From Alphaproteobacteria bacterium LSUCC0719 (lineage in GTDB: Bacteria > Pseudomonadota > Alphaproteobacteria > Puniceispirillales > Puniceispirillaceae), in the NCBI GenBank assembly GCA_040839025.1, contig JBFPJN010000002.1, forward strand, positions 62,001 to 126,000: 64,000 bases of DNA. The letters are read 5' to 3'. Each line of letters begins with the position of its first letter. Positions within the stretch are counted from its first letter, which is position 1. Position numbers and translations under genes: made by a program. This document shows, piece after piece, positions 17,380 to 23,924 of the stretch. The notes under the pieces are model-generated. The model was not told the origin of the DNA, ran no database searches, and was given only the letters and a program-made list of their open reading frames with translations.

Positions 17380-18789
17380 TCATCCACCCTTCGGCGCCGC
17401 CAGCAACCACAGGCCAAGCCATGTGTAGAGAATCATGAACAGGGCCAGCGGCAGACCCGCGGTAAAGGCGCGGCGAACCCCGCCATAGGCCTGGGCCGCA
17501 TTCGCGTGCGCGAGGATCACCGCCAGCACGTGACCGAACACGATAATGGCAGCCTGGCTCAGCCAGATCAGGCGCATCGATTCCCGATGGTTGAAAAAGC
17601 CCGTCGTGACGTGAAACCTGTCAAATCCAAGCCAGTTGCCGCCAGTGCCGAGCGGATCGTTCAACGCCACCAGGACATATTGCCCGTCAACAAGGAGTGA
17701 AGGCAGGTAATGCGCCACATGATAGGCAAAGGCGATGGGCAGTATGGTGGGCGCGAACACCGCCAGCAGATGTCCGGTCCGGCCGGGGCCGGCCACCAGC
17801 CTGTCGCCGGCCAGGACGAGCGCCGTAAACAGGCTGACCAGAACGAGGTTGGCCGACAGAAGACCACCAACCACCGGCATCACAACAGCCGACCTGCCGG
17901 GAAAGGCAAGCGGATTGATCCCGATCAGGTCGAGCCAGACAAAGGTTTCATTGAAACCGTCAAATGATCCTGTGCCAAGCAGCACCAGAATAAAGACAGG
18001 CATGCCGCGCGCTGCACGCGCACCATGTGCAAGCTGCCATCCCGGCCAGCCGATCCGCACCCGCCCGCCGCGCCGCGCCAACGGGGCCAAGCGCCCGAAC
18101 TGTGCCATGATCACCGAAAATATCTCGACCTGACGAAGCCACCGTCCCGGCCCGCACAGCGCCATACCCATGATCGTGACCGCACAATAGACACCGCCAG
18201 CCATGCCAAGCCGCGACGGGTCGTCCGGCGCCGGATCGGCAAGCGTGAACATCGAGAACCCCAGAAGCAGCACCACCGCCGGCCAGACGCCAAGCCGCGC
18301 CGGCAGGACCAGTGGCGGACGTGGCACCGCTGCGGCAAGCGGCCCGACAAGCCAGCGCCAGGGTGACATCCAGCCCCAGAGGTCAAACAGAAATCCCTGG
18401 ATCATCGGCGAGGCCATCCAGAATACCACCCAGAAGCCAAGTACAAGCGGGTTTTCAAGCGGATCACGTGTGCCCGAAATTCCGCGTGTCAGAAGCCAGC
18501 ACAGCAGCAGGAAAAAAGCAAAGCTGGACAGGTTGCGAAGGATCGGCGGCGCGGCAATCGGCCCCAGATCACGACTCGGCAGCAGACGTGACACCGACCT
18601 GTGAGGAAGGAACCAGAGAAGCAGAAGGCTGAGAGCGACAATGATCACCCCAACGGCCATGTAGGGGCCGGTCGGCAGCAGCGCGACAAAACTCTGGCCG
18701 GTTGCATGCGCAAATGCCGGCACTGGCGGCAGGATGGCAAGCACCATGCCGGCCACGACAACACCCCACCTCTCCAGACGATCTTTCAT
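17380..18789 (-). CDS. Polytopic membrane protein of unknown function
   Basis: About 469 aa. A signal-peptide-like N-terminus (MKDRLERWGVVVAGMVLA, ending PAFAHATG) is followed by some ten hydrophobic segments. Histidines are scattered through the second half (AYHVAHYLPS, RFHVTTGFFNHRESMRL, VFGHVL), which might bind metal or haem. It resembles large AHG-starting membrane proteins that are annotated variably in other bacteria; I cannot give a trusted function. Start is uncertain: ATG 18789, ATG 18804 or TTG 18831 all fit and none has a clear ribosome-binding site. It diverges from hyuA and precedes the LIV importer on the same strand, so it may take part in uptake or in membrane electron transfer. 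Confidence 0.75.
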   Translation of the reverse strand: MKDRLERWGVVVAGMVLAILPPVPAFAHATGQSFVALLPTGPYMAVGVIIVALSLLLLWFLPHRSVSRLLPSRDLGPIAAPPILRNLSSFAFFLLLCWLLTRGISGTRDPLENPLVLGFWVVFWMASPMIQGFLFDLWGWMSPWRWLVGPLAAAVPRPPLVLPARLGVWPAVVLLLGFSMFTLADPAPDDPSRLGMAGGVYCAVTIMGMALCGPGRWLRQVEIFSVIMAQFGRLAPLARRGGRVRIGWPGWQLAHGARAARGMPVFILVLLGTGSFDGFNETFVWLDLIGINPLAFPGRSAVVMPVVGGLLSANLVLVSLFTALVLAGDRLVAGPGRTGHLLAVFAPTILPIAFAYHVAHYLPSLLVDGQYVLVALNDPLGTGGNWLGFDRFHVTTGFFNHRESMRLIWLSQAAIIVFGHVLAVILAHANAAQAYGGVRRAFTAGLPLALFMILYTWLGLWLLAAPKGG

Positions 18790-18823
18790 GCGAAACGACA
18801 CCATATCCGGATTTGGAAAGCCA

Positions 18824-18840
18824 ATTGACAATTTGTCAAT
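18824..18840. promoter_or_regulatory. Perfect 17-bp palindrome between divergent promoters
   Basis: ATTGACA-ATT-TGTCAAT is a perfect inverted repeat with 7-bp arms. It lies between the membrane-protein gene and hyuA and provides a TTGACA on each strand, so it could be an operator, overlapping -35 boxes, or both. Confidence 0.5.
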
Positions 18841-18867
18841 ATTCGGTGCTCATTTGTGTACGAACAA
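18838..18867 (-). promoter_or_regulatory. Predicted promoter with a TTTGTGTACGAA operator
   Basis: On the minus strand a -35-like TTGTTC (18867-18862) and a -10-like AATATT (18843-18838) are 18 bp apart. The motif TTTGTGTACGAA (plus strand 18853-18864) covers the spacer, as it does at the marR promoter. The site ends 22 bp before the hyuA ATG, so binding should also affect hyuA. Confidence 0.5.
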
Positions 18868-18885
18868 TATCGGGGATCAAGGCCG

Positions 18886-20991
18886 ATGACGGCGCGCGAC
18901 CAAGCCCAAAACCAAGCCCAAAACCAAACCCGGGACCAAGCCCGGCAAAATGACCTGATCGGGGTCGATGTCGGGGGCACATTCACGGATCTTGTCAGGC
19001 TTGACCAGCGAACGGGCACCGTTCATCTGTCGAAAGTGGCAAGCACGATCGACAATCAGGCCTTTGGCGTGATGACGGCGCTGCAGGAGGCGGGAACCGA
19101 CCTTCGCGACGTCGCCCTTGTCATTCACGGCACCACGACAACGACCAATGCCGTTCTGGAACGCAAGCTCAGCCGTACCGGCCTGATCACCACGATGGGC
19201 TTTCGCGACGTTCTGGAACTTGGCCGCAGAACCCGGCCCCAGCCCTATGGGATGAAAGGCGATTTCACGCCGATCATCCCGCGCGACCTGCGACTTGAGG
19301 TGCCGGAGCGCCTGGATTATGCCGGCCGCGTTGTGACCCCGCTTGATGAGGATTCTGTCCGCAAGGCAGGTGAACAGCTGCTTGCCGCCGGAGTGGAATC
19401 GGTGGTGGTTCATTTCCTGCATGCCTATGCCAACCCGGCACATGAAATGCGGGCCGCGGAAATTCTCGCCGGCTTCTGGCCGAATGACTACATCACCACC
19501 GGCCATTCCCTGTTGTCGGAAAGCCGCGAGTTTGAACGCGGGGTCACCGCCGCGGTGAATGCCTCGGTCCAGCCGCTTCTGGAACGCTATATCGGGCGAC
19601 TGGCACGCGAACTCAGTGATGGCGGTTATGGTGGCGAGCTTCTGGTGATGAACGGCAATGGCGGCACCGTCTCGGCAAGCCGTGTTGTTCGCGAGGCGGC
19701 AAAGACAGTGATGTCGGGGCCGGCCTCCGGCGTGATTGCCGCCGCCTATACAGGTCGTCGGGCGAACCGTCCCAATCTGATCACCTATGATATGGGCGGC
19801 ACCTCGACAGATGTCGCGCTGATCCGCGGCAGCGAGCCGTCGGTCTCGCACGAAATCGAACTTGAATATGCCATGCCAATCCATGTGCCGATGGTCGATG
19901 TCCGTACCATCGGTGCCGGTGGCGGATCCATCGCCCGGGTCAATGAGGCCGGCCTTCTGGAGGTCGGGCCGCAGAGCGCCGGTGCCACCCCGGGGCCGAT
20001 CTGCTATGGACGTGGCGGCACAAAACCCACCATTTCCGATGCCAACATGCTTCTTGGCAGGCTTGATGTCGGCAAGCTGAAATCCGTTCCGGGACAGGTC
20101 GATCTGGCGCAGATCCGGCAGATTTTCCAGACCGAGCTTGGTGACCCGCTTGGCATTGATGCCGAAAGCGCCGCGGCGGCGGTGATCCGCATCGCCACCA
20201 CCCGCATGGCTGGCGCGACACGCATGGTGTCGGTGTCTCTTGGCGAGGATCCGCGGGATTTTTCGCTGTTTGCGTTTGGCGGCGCCGGACCGCTCCATGC
20301 CTCGGCGCTGGCAGGCGAACTCGGCATTCCCGAAGTGCTTGTCCCGGCACGGCCCGGCATCACCAATGCCCTTGGATGCATCGTTGCCGATCTGCGGCAT
20401 GATTTCGTGCAGACTGTCAACACCCCGCTGGCCGCCCTCGACATGCAAAAGCTGGCCGGCATCCTGACCGGACAGCGCGACGAGGGAACAGCGCTTGTCA
20501 GGCAGGAACCAGTCGAGATCTCGGACATCAGCATCCAGCATTCGCTGGACATGCAATTTGCCGGACAGACACATCTTCTACAGGTGCCGCTGGGGGGTGA
20601 CGGACTGGATCGCGATGATATTCAGGCACGGTTCGAAGAGGTCTATTTCAACAGGTTCAGGGTCCGGCTGCCGGAAATCCGCGCGCAGGTGGTGAATGTC
20701 AACACGACGGTCATTGGCTGCCGCGCCGAGATCGATCTTGGCGGGTTGATCGATGATGCAGGACGTGCCGCCACACTGGCCGAGGCACAGACGGGAACCC
20801 GGCAGGTCTGGTTTGGCGATGGCTGGTGCGACACCCCTGTCTATACACGCGAAAGGCTGCCTCTCGACATGCGTCTTCAGGGACCGGCCATTCTGGAACA
20901 GATGGACAGTACGATCCTGATCCAGCCGGATGACAGCGCCAGCGCCGACAGTGACGGCAACATTCTGATCAGCGTCGGAGGCGCGTCATGA
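18886..20991 (+). CDS. hyuA: Hydantoinase/oxoprolinase family protein, HyuA-type subunit
   Basis: A 701-aa ATP-binding subunit of the hydantoinase A/5-oxoprolinase family, which opens cyclic amides with ATP. The actin-like nucleotide motif GVDVGGTFTDLVRLD begins near residue 26; further blocks are VIHGTTTTTNAVLERK, YDMGGTSTDVALI and FAFGGAGPLHA. I set the start at ATG 18886; an in-frame GTG at 18856 lies inside the predicted operator and is less likely. Residues 6-21 are an odd Gln/Asn-rich stretch encoded by four 12-bp repeats. It overlaps hyuB by 4 bp. Natural substrates of relatives include hydantoins, 5-oxoproline and caprolactam; here a lactam from the neighbouring heterocycle pathway is plausible. 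Confidence 0.92.
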   Translation: MTARDQAQNQAQNQTRDQARQNDLIGVDVGGTFTDLVRLDQRTGTVHLSKVASTIDNQAFGVMTALQEAGTDLRDVALVIHGTTTTTNAVLERKLSRTGLITTMGFRDVLELGRRTRPQPYGMKGDFTPIIPRDLRLEVPERLDYAGRVVTPLDEDSVRKAGEQLLAAGVESVVVHFLHAYANPAHEMRAAEILAGFWPNDYITTGHSLLSESREFERGVTAAVNASVQPLLERYIGRLARELSDGGYGGELLVMNGNGGTVSASRVVREAAKTVMSGPASGVIAAAYTGRRANRPNLITYDMGGTSTDVALIRGSEPSVSHEIELEYAMPIHVPMVDVRTIGAGGGSIARVNEAGLLEVGPQSAGATPGPICYGRGGTKPTISDANMLLGRLDVGKLKSVPGQVDLAQIRQIFQTELGDPLGIDAESAAAAVIRIATTRMAGATRMVSVSLGEDPRDFSLFAFGGAGPLHASALAGELGIPEVLVPARPGITNALGCIVADLRHDFVQTVNTPLAALDMQKLAGILTGQRDEGTALVRQEPVEISDISIQHSLDMQFAGQTHLLQVPLGGDGLDRDDIQARFEEVYFNRFRVRLPEIRAQVVNVNTTVIGCRAEIDLGGLIDDAGRAATLAEAQTGTRQVWFGDGWCDTPVYTRERLPLDMRLQGPAILEQMDSTILIQPDDSASADSDGNILISVGGAS
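18901..18948 (+). repeat. Four 12-bp tandem repeats in the 5' end of hyuA
   Basis: Two identical CAAGCCCAAAAC units are followed by two diverged ones (CAAACCCGGGAC, CAAGCCCGGCAA). They are in frame and encode QAQN QAQN QTRD QARQ, upstream of the conserved fold. Change in unit number would keep the frame. Confidence 0.9.
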
Positions 20992-22745
20992 GCCTTGATC
21001 CCATTACCTTGAGTGTTATCCAAGCCGGGCTGCAACAGGCCTGCGACGAGATGGATCTGAGTTTTTCGCGTGCCGCCTTTTCGCCGGTGATCGCCGAGGC
21101 CAATGACCGGTCGGACGGCATCTATGCCGCCGATGACGGTGCGTTGATTTCCCAGGGTGCCGGTGGGCTGCCGGTCTTTGTGGGAACCATGCAATATTCC
21201 ACCGCCGAGCTGATCAGGCTGATCCGTGAAGGCGAAGCGGCAGCGCCCGAACCGGGTGACATATATATCGTCAATGACCCCTATCTCGGCGGCACGCATC
21301 TGATGGATGTACGGTTTGTCCGACCCTATTACCGGAATGGCACATTGTGGTGCTGGCTGTCCAATACCGGGCACTGGCCGGATACGGGCGGCGCCGTGCC
21401 GGGTGGATTTTCGGCTTCGGCCACGGCGGTTGAACAGGAAGGGCTTCGGCTGCCACCGGTAAAGCTGTTCAAACAGGGGGTCATGGACCGCGAGATCTAC
21501 GCCATTATCTGTTCGAACATCCGGGTGGCCGACCAACGGATCGGCGATGTCAAAGCACAGGCGGCAGCGCTTGATGTTGGGGCGGACAGGCTGGACCTGC
21601 TTCTGGATCGCTATGGTGATGAAACGGTTGAACAGGCCATTGCCGAACTTCGCAGCCGCGCCGCGACCCAGATGCGCCAGCTGATTTCGCGGATGCCGGC
21701 TGGCAGCTGGAAATCGGTTGCCTATGTCGACAGTGACGGTGTTGTTGATGAACCTCTGGAAATCAGACTTACCGTCACGCGCGAGGATGATCGCCTTGTC
21801 TTCGATTTCAAGGGGTCCAGCCCGCCCTGTCGCGGACCGATGAATTCGGTTCTCGCCACAACACTCAGTTCGGTCTATCTGGCGATGCGGCATATCTTTC
21901 CCGAAGTGCCGATCAGCGCCGGCGCCTTTGAGCCTCTTGAAGTGATCAGACCCGAAGGCACCTTTCTTGATGCCCATTACCCGCGCCCGGTATCGGGCTG
22001 CGCGGCCGAGGTCAGCCAGCGCATCGCCGAAGCGGTCTTCGCGGCGCTGGTACAACCCCTTCCCGACCGTGTCACCGCTGCCCCGGCCGGCACAAGCGGC
22101 AATTTCGCGCTTGGCGGCCACAATGCCGAACGGGGTCGGGATTTCGTTATGTATCAGCTGTCCGGTGGCGGCTATGGGGGCAATGCCGATGGCGACGGGC
22201 TGAGCAATGGCTGTTCGACCATCGGCATTTCAAAGGCACCGCCTGTGGAAATCATGGAACAGGCCTTCCCGGTCCTGTATCACCGCTATGCGCTTCATGA
22301 AGGTTCGGCCGGTGCCGGCAGGAACCGCGGTGGGTTCGGCCTCGATTATGAACTTGAGCTTCGCAACGGCGAGGCCCGCGCCAGTTTTGTGATGGATCAT
22401 GGCCGGTTCGGCCCGCAGGGCGCGCTTGGCGGCGCGGATGGCGAGGTAAACAAGGTCGTGGTGATCCGTAACGGTGACCCCTATGTCCCGCTGCATCTGT
22501 CAAAGGAACAGGATATCGCCCTTGCCCCGGGTGACCGTGTCTGGGTCCGCACCCCCGGCGGCGGCGGCTATGGTGATCCGTTCGAACGCGCACCGGAAGC
22601 CGTCCTCGAGGATGTGCGGCTGGGCCGCTACAGCGCAGCGCAGGCAAAGGATCTTTATGGCGTGGTCATCAGCGAGGGTGATGTTCCGGCGGTCGACGAG
22701 GATGCCACCAGACAGGCCCGCGCTGCCCGCCAGCCTGCCAGCTAA
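20988..22745 (+). CDS. hyuB: Hydantoinase B/oxoprolinase family protein, HyuB-type subunit
   Basis: A 585-aa partner subunit. The start at 20988 overlaps the hyuA stop (ATGA) and has GGAGG upstream. Family blocks are visible: LSFSRAAFSPVIAEANDRSDGIY, IYIVNDPYLGGTHLMDV near residue 88, GFSASATAVEQEGLRLPPVK, and the glycine-rich C-terminal VWVRTPGGGGYGDP. It forms the catalytic complex with HyuA for ATP-dependent ring opening of a cyclic amide in the cytoplasm. The pair shares an operator motif with the molybdenum hydroxylase region. Confidence 0.92.
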   Translation: MSLDPITLSVIQAGLQQACDEMDLSFSRAAFSPVIAEANDRSDGIYAADDGALISQGAGGLPVFVGTMQYSTAELIRLIREGEAAAPEPGDIYIVNDPYLGGTHLMDVRFVRPYYRNGTLWCWLSNTGHWPDTGGAVPGGFSASATAVEQEGLRLPPVKLFKQGVMDREIYAIICSNIRVADQRIGDVKAQAAALDVGADRLDLLLDRYGDETVEQAIAELRSRAATQMRQLISRMPAGSWKSVAYVDSDGVVDEPLEIRLTVTREDDRLVFDFKGSSPPCRGPMNSVLATTLSSVYLAMRHIFPEVPISAGAFEPLEVIRPEGTFLDAHYPRPVSGCAAEVSQRIAEAVFAALVQPLPDRVTAAPAGTSGNFALGGHNAERGRDFVMYQLSGGGYGGNADGDGLSNGCSTIGISKAPPVEIMEQAFPVLYHRYALHEGSAGAGRNRGGFGLDYELELRNGEARASFVMDHGRFGPQGALGGADGEVNKVVVIRNGDPYVPLHLSKEQDIALAPGDRVWVRTPGGGGYGDPFERAPEAVLEDVRLGRYSAAQAKDLYGVVISEGDVPAVDEDATRQARAARQPAS

Positions 22746-22760
22746 AACGAACCGACCATA

Positions 22761-22782
22761 CCGGGGCCATATCGGGGCCATA
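22761..22782 (+). repeat. 11-bp tandem duplication after hyuB
   Basis: CCGGGGCCATA and TCGGGGCCATA stand head to tail 15 bp after the hyuB stop. They differ only in the first base. No function is apparent. Confidence 0.6.
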
Positions 22783-22885
22783 CCCACCCGTCATCCGCCT
22801 GCCTGACCAGCCATCGGGCAGACAGACAATCTTTTGTCTGTTCGGCTGTTTGTCTGTCCGGCAGCTGACGCCTGTCCTGCATATT

Positions 22886-22922
22886 GTTTGTGTACAAATG
22901 ATTATCGTTTGTGTACAAATGA
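22886..22922 (+). promoter_or_regulatory. Two direct copies of the TTTGTGTACAAA operator before fpr
   Basis: The 16-bp sequence GTTTGTGTACAAATGA occurs twice without mismatch, at 22886-22901 and 22907-22922, centred 21 bp apart (two helical turns, same DNA face). Each copy is an inverted repeat of arms TTTGT and ACAAA around GT. Variants occur at 12016-12027 and 18853-18864. This is the best-conserved site and should be the strongest. Confidence 0.65.
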
Positions 22923-22962
22923 ACATTATGTTCGTGTCCATCGATTCATGGGATCTGACGGG

Positions 22963-23802
22963 ATGACAATGAATATGGCGGCAACCAACGCATCATATGC
23001 CACCGAGATCAGCGATCAGCCGGTGCGATGTGAAACGCCGTCCGGCTGCCATGCCGAGACGGTGACAGAGGTCGAACACTATACTGACCGGCTGTTTCGA
23101 TTCCGCATCACCAGACCGGCCAGTTTCCGGTTCCGGTCCGGCGAGTTTGTGATGATCGGCCTGCCCGGCGCGCGCCCGGTCTTTCGCGCCTATTCCATCG
23201 CATCACCATGCTGGGACGACACTCTGGAATTCTATTCCATCAAGGTTCCCGGAGGTCCACTGACCGAATTCCTGCAGCGTGTCCAGCCTGGCGACACCAT
23301 CTGGATGCGAAGCAAATCCACCGGCACGCTGGTCCTCGATGCCCTGTTGCCGGGCCGCCGCCTGTGGATGTTCGGCACCGGCACGGGCATTGCGCCCTTT
23401 GCATCCGTGGCCCGCGATCCGGAAAGCTATGAGAAATTCGATTCTCTGGTGATCGCGCATGGCTGCCGTCTGGTAGCCGAACTGACCTATGGCCGACACC
23501 TGGTTGCGGCGACGCGCACGGACCCGCTTGTCGGCGACCTGGCCGCAGACAGGCTGCATCTGATCGACGCCACGACCCGCGAACCATATGAACGCACCGG
23601 CCGCCTGACGGCGTTGCTGGAAAACGGCACTCTTGAATCAATGGCTGGCGCCGCGCTCGACCCGGCCACCGACCGCGTGATGATCTGTGGGTCGAAGGCG
23701 GTTCTTACAGACCTTCGTGACGCGCTGGAATCACGTGGCTTTACCGAAGGGTCGAATGCCAGACCGGGCACGTTCGTGATTGAAAAGGCTTTTGTGGACT
23801 AG
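22963..23802 (+). CDS. fpr: Ferredoxin-NADP(+) reductase
   Basis: About 279 aa; bacterial Fpr proteins are near 258 aa, and the extra length is N-terminal. The FAD motif RAYSIASP is near residue 82, the NADP-binding GTGTGIAPF near 147, and the Fpr-type C-terminus is TFVIEKAFVD, with the final aromatic displaced from the end as in bacterial Fpr. ATG 22963 is taken; 22948 and 22969 are alternatives. It would reduce ferredoxin from NADPH in the cytoplasm. Two operator copies stand upstream, and the ferredoxin-dependent hydroxynicotinate reductase homologue lies under the same motif, so an electron-supply role is a reasonable inference. A general redox role remains possible. Confidence 0.88.
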   Translation: MTMNMAATNASYATEISDQPVRCETPSGCHAETVTEVEHYTDRLFRFRITRPASFRFRSGEFVMIGLPGARPVFRAYSIASPCWDDTLEFYSIKVPGGPLTEFLQRVQPGDTIWMRSKSTGTLVLDALLPGRRLWMFGTGTGIAPFASVARDPESYEKFDSLVIAHGCRLVAELTYGRHLVAATRTDPLVGDLAADRLHLIDATTREPYERTGRLTALLENGTLESMAGAALDPATDRVMICGSKAVLTDLRDALESRGFTEGSNARPGTFVIEKAFVD

Positions 23803-23863
23803 ACCAAACCACGCATCCATGCCGCCGCCTGACCAATTGCGGACAGGCCGGTGCCCGGATCAT

Positions 23864-23892
23864 CTTGAAATTGGCCCTGATGAAAATTAAAT
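23864..23892 (+). promoter_or_regulatory. Heat-shock-like promoter before htpG
   Basis: CTTGAAA at 23864-23870 equals the sigma-32 -35 consensus. About 14 bp later the -10 region (AATTAAAT) is A/T-rich but is not the canonical CCCCAT form. It lies 55 bp before the htpG start, a sensible distance. Confidence 0.4.
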
Positions 23893-23924
23893 GCCCTCAA
23901 GACACATCACATGGGGGCCAGAGC

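Noticed and set aside
18877-20574. 565-codon open frame opposite hyuA
   Set aside because: HyuA motifs are complete on the plus strand; the antisense product shows no family features and no ribosome-binding site.
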